Shown: piece by piece, positions 26,775-35,204 of the stretch | Layout of the letters: every line of letters starts with the position of its first letter | How positions within the stretch are numbered: the first letter of the stretch is position 1 | Source: Sinomonas cyclohexanicum | GTDB taxonomy: Bacteria > Actinomycetota > Actinomycetes > Actinomycetales > Micrococcaceae | DNA: 64,000 bases | Assembly (NCBI RefSeq): GCF_020886775.1 | Contig: NZ_AP024525.1 | Span: 372,001-436,000, forward strand | Reading direction: 5' to 3' | The notes under the pieces: generated by a model | The model's input: only the letters and a program-made list of their open reading frames with translations | Told to the model about the DNA's origin: nothing | Databases searched by the model: none | Translations under genes and position numbers: made by a program

Positions 26775-27788
26775 CTATCCCAGGATCGTGTCCACGAGCC
26801 GGGCGGCGACCTTCGCAGTGCGCCCGTCGATGTCGAACGAGGGGTTGAGCTCGGCGATGTCCGCATGGAGCAGCTTCCCGCTCGCCGCGATCCGGCGCAC
26901 GACGGCGATGATTACCTCGAGCGGTACGCCCACCGCGGCGGGGGCTGACACGCCGGGGGCGACGGCCGCGGGGAGGACGTCGAGGTCGATCGTCAGGTAG
27001 ACCGCGTCGAGGTCGGCGAGGAAGTCCTCGACGAATGCCTCGGCCGTCTGGCGGGTCGTGTACTCGTCGAGCAGGTACCGCACGCCGAGTTCGTCGGCGC
27101 GGTCGAACAGCACGCGCGTGTTGTTGGGCCGCGAGATCCCGAGCACCGCGTACTGGAGCGTGCGCCCCTCGGCCGCCTCGGCGCGGGCCATCTGCAGGAA
27201 CGGTGTGCCGGAGGTCGGCTGGTCTTCGGCGCGCAGGTCGAAGTGCGCGTCGAGGTTCAGCACGCCGACCCGGACGCCGCCGGACCGCTCGGATCCGGCC
27301 ACGCCGAGGTAGCTCGCGAATGCCGTCTCGTGGCCGCCGCCGAGGCCCACGGTGAGGGCGCCGGCATCGAGCGCGGCGGCGAGGGCGGCGCCGAAGCGCT
27401 CCTGCCCGCCCTCGAGGTCGCCGGGGAACTCGTCCCCGCCGGTCACCACGGTGACGTCGCCGGCGTCGAAGACGTCGCGGTCCAGGTGGAATGCGAGCGG
27501 GCCGAGCGCCGCGCGGATCGCCGCAGGCCCCTCGGCGGCGCCGAGCCGGCCCTTGTTGCGCCGCACGCCCTCCTCCGAGCGGAAGCCGAGCAGCACGGCG
27601 GGAGTCGAGCGGGCGCCGTCGTGCGCGGCCTGAACCGACGCGGCGAGCTCCCCCGGGGTGTGCGGCCGTGCGGCCTGCCACCAGCGGCGGTGTTCGCGGG
27701 AGTCGCCGTCGTTGCGGCCGGACCAGGGCTCGCAGGGGATGTCCACGCGGGCGGGTGCGGCGGGGCTGTGGGTGGGCGCTTCGCTCAT
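26775..27788 (-). CDS. hutG: Formimidoylglutamase (ureohydrolase family)
   Basis: A 337-residue manganese ureohydrolase that would cleave N-formimidoyl-glutamate to glutamate and formamide, the last hut step. LLGFRSEEGVRRNKGRLGAAEGPAAIRAAL is diagnostic of HutG as opposed to arginase or agmatinase; the metal ligands lie in GGGHETA, NLDAHFDLR and TIDLDVLPAAVAPGVSAP. ATG at 27788 is preferred to an in-frame ATG at 27806; TGTGCT precedes it by 12-7 bases and a G-run lies adjacent. Operator E (27843-27859) is 55 bases upstream, linking this gene, 4 kb from hutUH, to the same regulon. hutI is not in the window. Confidence 0.5.
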   Translation of the reverse strand: MSEAPTHSPAAPARVDIPCEPWSGRNDGDSREHRRWWQAARPHTPGELAASVQAAHDGARSTPAVLLGFRSEEGVRRNKGRLGAAEGPAAIRAALGPLAFHLDRDVFDAGDVTVVTGGDEFPGDLEGGQERFGAALAAALDAGALTVGLGGGHETAFASYLGVAGSERSGGVRVGVLNLDAHFDLRAEDQPTSGTPFLQMARAEAAEGRTLQYAVLGISRPNNTRVLFDRADELGVRYLLDEYTTRQTAEAFVEDFLADLDAVYLTIDLDVLPAAVAPGVSAPAAVGVPLEVIIAVVRRIAASGKLLHADIAELNPSFDIDGRTAKVAARLVDTILG

Positions 27789-27842
27789 CCCCCCAGCACA
27801 CAGCATCGGGGCGGCCCCGCGCCATACCCAGCGGCGGCATCT

Positions 27843-27859
27843 GTCCGGAACCCCGGACG
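27843..27859. promoter_or_regulatory. Candidate hut operator E upstream of hutG
   Basis: GTCCGGAACCCCGGACG, a palindrome (GTCCGG...CCGGAC) with two bases different from operator B. The gap 27789-28137 (349 bases) holds only this site and the 14-bp repeat array. Confidence 0.5.
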
Positions 27860-27887
27860 ACTCGCCCGCACACCCGACCCCGTCTGA

Positions 27888-28041
27888 GAGTCACCTCCTG
27901 GAGGTCACCTTCTGAGAGTCACCTCCTGGAGGGCATCTCCCGTGGGTGCACTCGCGGGACCTGACTCCCAGGACGTGACTTCCAGAAGCTGACTCCCAGG
28001 ACGTGACATTCAGACGTGCACCTCCAGACGTGCACCTCGGA
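27888..28041. repeat. Eleven-unit 14-bp tandem array with head-to-head orientation switch
   Basis: The 154 bases divide exactly into eleven 14-bp units. Units 1 and 3 are GAGTCACCTCCTGG (27888-27901, 27916-27929) and unit 2 is AGGTCACCTTCTGA. Units 4-5 (27930-27957) are degenerate. Units 6-11 (27958-28041), such as GACGTGACTTCCAG and ACGTGCACCTCCAG, are the reverse complement of the same motif (CTGGRAGTCACGTC type). The array is therefore inverted around its centre, lies between the divergent hutG and EF-G2 genes, and shares its unit with the palindrome at 6709-6763. Confidence 0.5.
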
Positions 28042-28137
28042 TTTCGCCGGCGGCGCCCTCTCGCCTCATCCCGGCCCGAGGGGCAGGATAGGGGCAAGAC
28101 AGCGCCGGTTCGATTCACGCGAGAGACGGAGGAACCC

Positions 28138-30272
28138 ATGTCGGGCAAAGGCACCAACGGTTCGGCGAAGGGATCTGGCCCGGCAGCGGTGAACCGCTCA
28201 GAGCTAATCCGCAACGTGGCCCTCGTGGGCCACTCGGGGGCGGGCAAGACGATCCTGCTCGAGGCGATCCTGGCCTCGACCGGCGCGATCACCCGCATGG
28301 GCACCATCGCGGACGGCACCACAGTCAGCGATTCCGACCCCGCCGCCGTCCACCAGCAGCGCTCCGTGGCGCTCTCGCTCGCCCCGGTCATGTCCGGCGA
28401 CGTCAAGGTCAACCTGCTCGACACCCCCGGCTACGCCGACTTCGTGGGCGAGCTCCGCGCCGGGCTCCGCGCCGCGGACGGCGCCCTGTTCGTCGTCTCG
28501 GCCGCCGAGGACATCGACGCCGCGACCATCGCCCTGTGGGCCGAGTGTGAGCGCGTGGGGATGCCGCGCGCCGTCGTGCTTTCCAAGCTCGACCACCCCC
28601 GCGCGGACTACCAGGCGGCACTCGCGCGAAGCCAGGCCGCGTTCGGCGAGTCGGTCCTGCCGCTGTACGTCCCCGTCACGCACGACGGCGCGCTGGCCGG
28701 CCTCCTCGGTCTGCTCACCCGGACGGTCTCGGACTACTCCGGGTCCCCCTCCGGGGGTCCCTCCAGCCCGAGATGCGGCCCGCGCGCGACGAGGAACTCG
28801 CCGGATGGGAGGACGTCCGCGGGGCGCTCATCGAGGGCATCATCGGCGAGAGCGAGGACGAGACCCTCATGGACCGTTACCTCGGCGGGGAGGACATCGG
28901 GCTCGAGACGATCATCGGAGACCTCGAGAAGGCCATTGCGCGGGGCTCGTTCTTCCCGGTGGTCCCCACGTCTGCGTTGGCAGGGACTGGCGCGGCCGGG
29001 GTGGGCACGGCCGAGGTCCTCGAGGTGCTCCGGCGCGGCTTCCCGTCGCCGGCCGAGCACGCGGTCCCTGTGGTAACGGACCTCGAGGGCAAGCCGGTGA
29101 AGGGCCTGCGCTGCGACCCGGACGGACCGCTCGTGGGCGAGGTCGTGCGGACCACCGTGGACCCGTTCCTCGGCCGGGTCTGCCTCGTCCGGCTCTTCTC
29201 GGGCACGCTTCGCGAGGAGACCCCCGTGCACGTGGCCGGGCACGGGCTCGAGGACCGCGGCCACCCGGACCACGATGCGGACGAGCGCCTCGGCCACCTC
29301 TTCACGCCGTTCGGGGCGACCCTCCAGGCGGCGCCGTACGCCGTGGCGGGGGACCTGTGCGCCGTCGCACGCCTGAGCGCCGAGACCGGGGACACCGTCT
29401 CCGCCCGGGAGGCGCCGATGCTGGTGGCGCCGTGGGACATGCCCGAGCCGCTCATGCCGGTCGCCGTCGAGGCCGCCTCGCACGGCGACGAGGACGCGCT
29501 CGCCAAGAGCCTTGCCAAGGTCGCCGCCGGGGACCCGACCCTGCGCGTGGAGCGGAACCCCGAGACCCACCAGCTGGTCCTGTGGTGCATGGGCGAGGCC
29601 CACGCGGACGTGGTGCTGGACCGGCTGCGGGAGCAGGGCGTCAAGCTCGCGACCGTGGACGTCGTCACGCCCCTGCGCGAGACGTTCGCGGCCGCCGCCG
29701 TGGGGCACGGCCGCCACGTCAAGCAGTCCGGCGGGCACGGCCAGTACGCGATCTGCGACATCGAGGTCGAGCCGCTTGAGCGTGGGGGAGGGTTCGAGTT
29801 CGTGGACCGGATCGTGGGCGGCGTGATCCCGAGGACGTTCATCGAGTCCGTCGAGAAGGGCGTGCGCGCCCAGATGGCGAAGGGCGTCGCGGAGGGGTTC
29901 CCCGTGGTGGACATCAAGGTCACGCTCGTGGGCGGGAAGACGCACAGCGTCGACTCCTCGGACGCCGCATTCCAGGCTGCCGGGGCCCTCGCCCTGCGCG
30001 AGGCGGCCGCGGCCGCGCGGATCCAGCTGCTCGAGCCCGTCTCCGCCGTGACCATCAGCGTCCCGGACGAGCACGTCGGTGCCGTCATGAGCGACCTCTC
30101 CTCGCGCCGCGGGAGGGTCACGGGGACCGCATCCGGCGGTGAGCTCACGGACATCTCCGCGGAGGTGCCGGATGCCGAGCTGCTGCGCTACGCCGTCGAG
30201 CTCCGCGGGCTGAGCGCGGGCACGGGCACCTTCCGGCGCGAGTACCTGCGTCACGAGCCGGTGGCGCGCTGA
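28138..30272 (+). pseudogene. EF-G-like translation GTPase (EF-G2), single-base frameshift
   Basis: From the ATG at 28138 (GGAGG upstream) the first frame encodes the GTPase part: P-loop GHSGAGKT, LLDTPGYADFVGELRAGLRAADGALFVVSA with switch II and LSKLDHPR. Near 28740-28772, in a CCCCC/GGGGG-rich stretch, the frame is lost; the frame one base earlier continues with EELAGWEDVRGALIEGIIGESEDETLMDRYLGGEDI and all downstream EF-G domains to 30272. One added base would restore a protein of about 711 residues. EF-G2 is a dispensable paralogue in actinobacteria, so real decay is possible, but a homopolymer base-calling error is equally likely. Confidence 0.5.
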
Positions 30273-30295
30273 CCTCTTGCGCTGCGTCCCTGACG

Positions 30296-30314
30296 TACCT
30301 AGATTGTCTAGGTA
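30296..30314. promoter_or_regulatory. Palindromic operator covering the PadR start
   Basis: TACCTAGA-TTG-TCTAGGTA is a perfect inverted repeat whose last base is the A of the PadR ATG (30314). It overlaps a likely -10 box (TAGATT, 30300-30305). Autorepression by the PadR protein is the obvious inference. Confidence 0.5.
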
Positions 30315-30637
30315 TGGGACGCAGTGCAGTGAACGGACAGCTCGACCTCCTCCTTCTGGCCTCGCTCGGCGCGGGCGAGGCCCACGGCTACGCGCTCATC
30401 GCGCGCATCCACGAGCGCAGCGGCGCGCGCCTCGAGCTCCAGGAGGGCTCGGTGTACCCCGCGCTGCACAAGCTCGAGGCTGCCGGGTGGGCGGCGAGCC
30501 GCTGGGCGGACGACGACGCCGCGCGCCGCCGCGTCTACTCCCTCACCCCCGCGGGACGCACCGAGCTCGAACGCAGGAGACGGGAATGGGACGGCTTCGC
30601 CTCCGCCGTGCACGGCGTGCTGGGGGCGGCATCATGA
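30314..30637 (+). CDS. PadR-family transcriptional regulator
   Basis: A 107-residue PadR protein consisting almost only of the winged helix: LDLLLLASLGAGEAHGYALIARIHERSGARLELQEGSVYPALHKLEAAGWAASRW, then RRRVYSLTPAGRTELERRRREWDGFASAVHGVL. This is the short subfamily-2 form. It lacks a ribosome-binding site and starts within a few bases of its promoter, with a perfect palindrome across the start. The stop overlaps the next start by ATGA, pairing it with a membrane protein, a frequent arrangement in which PadR controls an envelope-stress or permease gene. Confidence 0.5.
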   Translation: MGRSAVNGQLDLLLLASLGAGEAHGYALIARIHERSGARLELQEGSVYPALHKLEAAGWAASRWADDDAARRRVYSLTPAGRTELERRRREWDGFASAVHGVLGAAS

Positions 30638-31407
30638 GCCCCATCGACGCGTACCTCGACGAGCTGTTCGCCTCGGCCCGGGACAGCGATCCGGCCGCAG
30701 CACGCCGCCTCCTCGCCGAGGCCGAGGCACACCTGCGTGAGTCCGCGGCGCGTCTGCGCGCCCAGGGCCTGGGCCCCGAGGATGCCGAACGCGAGGCCGT
30801 GCGCCGGTTCGGGCCGGTCGCTGCGGTCGCCCCGGCGCTGCGGGCCCAGGCCAGCGGGCTCGGCGGGCTTCCGCTGCGCGCGTTCGTCCGGCCCGCCGTG
30901 GGACTAGCAGCCGTCGGCGCGATCGCGGTCGGGCTCAGCGGTGTCCTCTCGGAGGTGTTCGGCCGGCTGTGGGGCGCCGGATTCGTCTCCGGGGACCTGC
31001 CCGGCAACGCGTACACGGCCGCGCGCTGCGCCGTGCTCCAGGCCCCCTACCCGGGCCTCGACTGCGCACAGGCCGCGGCCGCGCACCACTGGGGCGAGGT
31101 CGTCGAGTACCGGGTGCTCCTGGGCGTCGTGGGCCTCGCGCTCCTCCTCCTGTGGCGATTCCTGCCGAGGTCCGTTCCGCTCCCGAGGTGGGCGGCGCCG
31201 TCGGCCGCAGCGGCGGCCTTCCTGCTCGCCGCGGGCGGAACCGGCGTCGTCGCACTCAACGCCGCGGTCCAAGGTGGCCAGGGCGTCGGCGCATGGCTGA
31301 GCGCGGCCGTCGTCGCGCTCCCGCTCGCGGCCGCGTTCGCCGTCGTCGCACTGCGCGGGCGCGGGGCCGGCCGCGCCCGGGTCAGCCCTGCTTCGGCAGC
31401 ACCGTGA
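30634..31407 (+). CDS. Membrane protein with N-terminal permease-prefix (HAAS-like) domain
   Basis: A 257-residue protein. Residues 1-70 (IDAYLDELFASARDSDPAAARRLLAEAEAHLRESAARLRAQGLGPEDAEREAVRRFGP) form the short helical domain often found after PadR genes, in which an amphipathic dimerisation-like region precedes membrane helices. Five hydrophobic segments follow (about 85-105, 160-180, 188-212, 220-245). A central loop contains cysteines (ARCAVLQAPYPGLDC) that may pair outside the cell. The start overlaps padR by ATGA. The last 26 bases overlap, tail to tail, the convergent FMN reductase gene. The specific function is unknown. Confidence 0.5.
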   Translation: MSPIDAYLDELFASARDSDPAAARRLLAEAEAHLRESAARLRAQGLGPEDAEREAVRRFGPVAAVAPALRAQASGLGGLPLRAFVRPAVGLAAVGAIAVGLSGVLSEVFGRLWGAGFVSGDLPGNAYTAARCAVLQAPYPGLDCAQAAAAHHWGEVVEYRVLLGVVGLALLLLWRFLPRSVPLPRWAAPSAAAAAFLLAAGGTGVVALNAAVQGGQGVGAWLSAAVVALPLAAAFAVVALRGRGAGRARVSPASAAP

Positions 31408-31951
31408 GGACCCGCTCCACGAACTGGGCGAACTCCTCCATGAAGTGCCGCAGGAACTGCTCGGTGCTTGCGTCGTTGACCTCCCCGTCTTCGGTGATGA
31501 GCCCCGGCGTGAACTGGATGTAGGCCTCCGGCGCGCTCATCTGGGGCGAGTTGCAGAACGCGAGGATGCCCCGGAGGTTCTGCTGCGCCACCGCCGTGCC
31601 GATCTTGCCCGGGGAGGCCCCGATGATGGCGGACGGCTTACGGTTGAGCGAGTTGGTGCCCCACGGGCGGGACGCCCAGTCGATCGCGTTCTTGAGCGAG
31701 CCGGGGATGTCCCGGTTGTACTCGGGCGTGACGAACAGGACCGCGTCGTGGCGCTCGATCGCCTCCTTGAGTGCGCGCCCCTCGGGCGGATAGTCGGCGT
31801 CGAAGTCGTGGTTGTAGAGCGGGAGGTCCTTGATGGGGATCTCCTCGAACTCCAGGGAGCTGGGCGCGAGGCGGATGAGCGCCTTCGAGAGCGTGCGGTT
31901 GATCGACTTCTGGGAGAGGCTGCCGATGAAGTAGCCGACGGTGTAGGCCAT
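31382..31951 (-). CDS. NADPH-dependent FMN reductase family protein
   Basis: A 189-residue flavodoxin-fold oxidoreductase. YFIGSLSQKSINRTLSKALIRLAP is the FMN phosphate-binding loop (GSLxxxSxNR type), EIPIKDLPLYNHDFDADYP matches the family, and FVTPEYNRDIPGSLKNAIDWASRP is the PEYN motif that contacts the isoalloxazine ring. Such enzymes reduce quinones, azo dyes or chromate with NAD(P)H in the cytoplasm. AAGGGA lies six bases before the ATG. Its 3' end overlaps the convergent gene by 26 bases. Confidence 0.5.
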   Translation of the reverse strand: MAYTVGYFIGSLSQKSINRTLSKALIRLAPSSLEFEEIPIKDLPLYNHDFDADYPPEGRALKEAIERHDAVLFVTPEYNRDIPGSLKNAIDWASRPWGTNSLNRKPSAIIGASPGKIGTAVAQQNLRGILAFCNSPQMSAPEAYIQFTPGLITEDGEVNDASTEQFLRHFMEEFAQFVERVLTVLPKQG

Positions 31952-32060
31952 GTCGTTCCCTTCCGTTGCTGGGGCAGCGCCCGCGCGCGGCGACCTGTGG
32001 GCGGCAGCCGGCGCGGCGCCGTCGTCAGCGTATGACGCCGCCCGACGGCGCCGGAAGGCC

Positions 32061-33494
32061 CTAGAAGCCGAGCAGCTTCTCCACCGGGCCGATGCCGAAG
32101 AAGATCAGGAACGCCGCCGCGACGGCCCACATGAGCGGGTGGATGTCCCGCGCCCGGCCCTGGAACAGGCGGACGAGGACGTAGGAGATGAAGCCCGCGC
32201 CGAGGCCGTTGGCGATCGAGTACGTGAACGGCATGAGGCCGATCGTGAGGAACGCGGGGATCGCGATGCCGATGTCTTGCCAGTCGATCTTCGCGACCTG
32301 CTGGAACATGAGGAAGCCGACGATCACGAGCGCGGGGGCCACGGCCTCGAACGGGACGAGGTTGATCAGCGGCGTCAGGAACATCGCCACGATGAGCAGG
32401 ATGCCCGTGACCACGTTGGCCAGGCCGGTGCGTGCGCCCTCGCCGATGCCGGCGCCGGATTCGACGAAGATCTGGTTCGAGGAGATCGACGTGCCGCCGC
32501 CGGCAATCGCGCCGAACGCGTCTACCAGGAGCACGCGGTCCACGTTGGGGATCTGCCCGTTCTCGGACATGCTGCCGGCCTCGCGGGCCAGACCCACCAT
32601 GGTTCCCATGGCGTCGAAGAAGATGCTCAGGAGGATCACGAAGGCCAGCAGCAGCGCACCGAGCACGCCGAGGTGGCTGAACGCGCCGAACGGGTCCGCC
32701 TTGCCGAACAGGCTCAGGTCCACGGGCGCCACATTGCCCAGGCCGGGCACCACGAGGGACCAGCCGGCCGGATTGGGCTGCTGCCCCGGCGCCACGGACG
32801 GGCCCACGTGGAACACGAGCTCCACGATGTTTGCGAGGATGGTCGCGGCGATGATGCCGATGAGCAGCGCGCCGCGGACCTTGCGGACCATGAGGGCGAT
32901 CGTGAGGAACAGCCCCACGACGAATACGAGCGTGGGCCAGCCGATGAGGCGGCCGGCGTCGCCGAGCCCGAGCGGGACCGTGGTGCCGGCGGCATCCGGG
33001 ATGCGCCGCACGAACCCGGCGTTGACCAAGCCGATGAGGGCGATGAAGACGCCGATGCCCACCACGATCGCCGTCTTGAGCCCCTCCGGCACGGCCTTGA
33101 AGACCGCGGTGCGGAAGCCCGTGAGCACGAGGACGAACATGACGACGCCGGCCACGAGCACCAGGCCCATCATGTCCGGCCACGTCACGCCGGGGTGCGT
33201 AGCGACCGTCACGGCGACGAACGCGTTGACGCCGAGACCCGTGGCGAGGGCGAACGGGTGCTTGGCCCACACGCCCATGAGGATCGTCAGGATGCCGGCC
33301 ACGAGCGCGGTCATCGCCGCGACGCGGGGGATCCCCAGGTGGTCCCCGGCCGCGTCGGCTCCCGAGAGGATGAGCGGATTGAGGACCACGATGTAGCTCA
33401 GTGCGAAGAACGTCGCGAGGCCGCCGCGGATCTCGCGGGCGACCGTCGAGCCGCGCTCGGTGATCTTGAAGTACCGATCCACTGCCGATGCCAT
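32061..33494 (-). CDS. NCS2-family (AzgA-type) purine permease
   Basis: A 477-residue, 13-14-helix permease. The AzgA-branch signature is REIRGGLATFFALSYIVVLNPLILSGAD at the N-terminus, then ATGLGVNAFVAVTVATHPGVTW and the motif LLSIFFDAMGTMVGLAREAG with its conserved Asp, followed by GGGTSISSNQIFVESGAGIGEGARTGLANVVTG. Relatives import adenine, guanine or hypoxanthine with protons. ATG at 33494 has AGGAGCGCCC upstream; the possible in-frame upstream extension has no support. It diverges from the CopC-like gene with a 126-base gap containing no obvious operator. Confidence 0.5.
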   Translation of the reverse strand: MASAVDRYFKITERGSTVAREIRGGLATFFALSYIVVLNPLILSGADAAGDHLGIPRVAAMTALVAGILTILMGVWAKHPFALATGLGVNAFVAVTVATHPGVTWPDMMGLVLVAGVVMFVLVLTGFRTAVFKAVPEGLKTAIVVGIGVFIALIGLVNAGFVRRIPDAAGTTVPLGLGDAGRLIGWPTLVFVVGLFLTIALMVRKVRGALLIGIIAATILANIVELVFHVGPSVAPGQQPNPAGWSLVVPGLGNVAPVDLSLFGKADPFGAFSHLGVLGALLLAFVILLSIFFDAMGTMVGLAREAGSMSENGQIPNVDRVLLVDAFGAIAGGGTSISSNQIFVESGAGIGEGARTGLANVVTGILLIVAMFLTPLINLVPFEAVAPALVIVGFLMFQQVAKIDWQDIGIAIPAFLTIGLMPFTYSIANGLGAGFISYVLVRLFQGRARDIHPLMWAVAAAFLIFFGIGPVEKLLGF

Positions 33495-33620
33495 GGGCGC
33501 TCCTGTACGCGGGGTTGAAAGGGTGTTCAAAGGGCGGCACCAGGGGTAGGGGTGGCCCCGGGGCCGGATCAATCCTACTGGTCGGTTGTTCTACGCATGG
33601 TCGAAAACTAGGCTGGTGTG

Positions 33621-34268
33621 ATGCACATCCTCCGCCGCGCGCTGGCTGCGCTCGCCGCCATGGCCCTCATTGTCGTGGCCCCGGCCCCAGCGTTCGCCCA
33701 CGACGCGCTGGAAGGCTCGGCGCCGACGTCGGGCGCCACAGTGGCGAGCGTCCCCGACGAGGTGCGCCTCGACTTCAGCGAGCGGCCCCTCGGGGTCGGC
33801 GCGGAGATCCGGGTCACGGACGCGTCCGGGACGAGCTGGTCCGACGGCACGCCGCAGGTCGTGGACCGCAGCGTGCACCAGAAGCTGCGCACCGGCGCCC
33901 CTGGCGGCGCCTACACGGTCGTGTGGCGCGTCGTCTCCTCCGACTCGCACCCCATCGAGGGCACCTTCACGTTCATGGCGACGGCGGGGAGCGCTGCCGG
34001 AAGCACGACGGCGGCCGCCGCGCCCGGCGCGTCCACCTCGCCGGGCGCCGGGGGTGCTCCCGGGATCCAGGCGTCGCAGCCGGGGAACGCGCAGACGCCG
34101 CCGGCTGCCCCGGCCGCGCCAGGGGACTTCCCGTGGGTGATTGTGGTGTTCGCGGTCGTGGCGGTCGGCCTGCTCGCGGCGCTCGGGATCGGCGCCCGGC
34201 GTCGGCTGGGGCGCGGTGAGGGGTCTGATGACTCGGGGCCCGGCGCATCCGGGCCTGCCGGGGCCTGA
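33621..34268 (+). CDS. CopC-domain copper-resistance-like protein, membrane-anchored
   Basis: A 215-residue exported protein. A signal peptide (RALAALAAMALIVVAPAPAFA) precedes His27, the expected N-terminal copper ligand (HDALEGSAPTSGATV). The CopC beta-sandwich runs to about residue 122, with YTVVWRVVSSDSHPIEGTFTF containing the conserved Asp-His. An Ala/Gly/Pro/Ser linker then leads to a C-terminal membrane helix (about 172-192) and an acidic tail. This YcnJ/YobA-like form is common in actinobacteria and probably displays copper-binding sites outside the membrane. ATG at 33621 has TAGGCT at exactly -12 to -7; it is likely leaderless. Confidence 0.5.
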   Translation: MHILRRALAALAAMALIVVAPAPAFAHDALEGSAPTSGATVASVPDEVRLDFSERPLGVGAEIRVTDASGTSWSDGTPQVVDRSVHQKLRTGAPGGAYTVVWRVVSSDSHPIEGTFTFMATAGSAAGSTTAAAAPGASTSPGAGGAPGIQASQPGNAQTPPAAPAAPGDFPWVIVVFAVVAVGLLAALGIGARRRLGRGEGSDDSGPGASGPAGA

Positions 34269-34317
34269 CGGCCGGGCGCCTCGGACCGTTTGCCTCAGGC
34301 GTGCGGGCGCGCAGGCC

Positions 34318-34930
34318 TCAGGCGTGCTGGAGGCCCGCGCCCGTGCGGGCGGCGACCTCCAGGCCGACGTGCTTGGCCTGGCGGAGGAGCTCGCGTGTGC
34401 TCGGGGCGGAGAGCTCCGTGACGCCCACGAGGTAGAGGCCGATCTGCGCGAGCGCCTCGAGGAGATGCTCGCCGAGCGAGTAGCCGAGGTCTGCGAGGAA
34501 CCGGCGCAGCTGGTTGTGGGCGCACCGGGTGAGGACCACGGCGTCCGCGATGACGAGCCCGTGTTCGGTGCGGACGGCCCAGCGCGCCGGAGCGCCCTCG
34601 TCCGTCCCCTCGACGAGCGTGAGGTGCCGTGCCATGACGTGGTGGCGGACATCGAGGGAGTGGCTCGCCGCGTACTTGCGCAGATGCCGCAGCACGTCGA
34701 GGTACTCGGCGGATTCGGCGCTGGAGAGGTCGGCCACGCGGAGGGCGGTGGTCGCGGTCGAGGGGGAGGAGTTCTCGAGGCCGTCCACGGTGACAGCAGG
34801 GACGCCGTGCCGGTTGAGCTCTGCCGCGACGGCAAGGCCGGACAGGCCCGTCCCCGATGATGACCGCACCGGTGGACTCGGCAACGGCGTCGGGGGCAGC
34901 AGTCTCCTGTTGGCGCGACGGGGTCGACAC
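34318..34930 (-). pseudogene. FAD/NAD(P)-binding oxidoreductase-like protein, frameshifted in the Rossmann motif
   Basis: From GTG at 34930 (AGGAGG seven bases upstream) the reading frame gives STPSRQQETAAPDAVAEST-GAVIIG and then loses the fold. The neighbouring frame begins exactly there with TGLSGLAVAAELNRHGVPAVTVDG, completing a GxGxxG dinucleotide-binding motif, and runs to 34318. The run of four G (minus strand, 34852-34855) has one base too many. The corrected protein is about 203 residues, short for a flavoprotein, and carries VLTRCAHNQLRRFLADLGYSLG near the end. Truncation or a minor family is possible; the frameshift may be a base-calling error. Confidence 0.5.
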
Positions 34931-35204
34931 GAGCGGTCCTCCTGCGGAGTTCACGGTTGGTTTGCTGCTCGCGCGTTCCCCTCAGACTGCTCGCAGAACA
35001 CCGCCCAGAAGCGAAAGTCTTCTTCCAGAATCCGGGCGACGCTTCGACCCTACAGAAAAACGACCGCTTTGGGTAGGGGCATGGTCGCCGCTCGTCCGAT
35101 GTCCGCTCGCAAGGGCCTTGTGGCACCTTGACCGGCCCGGAATTCCGGCGGACATTGGCCATGGAGGGACCGTGTTAGGCTCGCAGCGAGTCGAGGAGGC
35201 AGCC

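Noticed and set aside
26775-27788. Agmatinase or arginase
   Set aside because: EEGVRRNKGRLGA and the operator shared with hutU point to formimidoylglutamase.
27888-28041. CRISPR array
   Set aside because: The units are 14 bp, directly abutting without spacers, degenerate and switching orientation; no cas genes are in the window.
28738-28775. Programmed -1 frameshift in EF-G2
   Set aside because: No X-XXY-YYZ slippery sequence is seen, and EF-G2 relatives are encoded in one frame; mutation or sequencing error is simpler.
35128-35181. TTGACC...TAGGCT as a promoter for the tandem USP gene
   Set aside because: The spacing is 42 bases, far from 16-18; only the TAGGCT hexamer may be meaningful.
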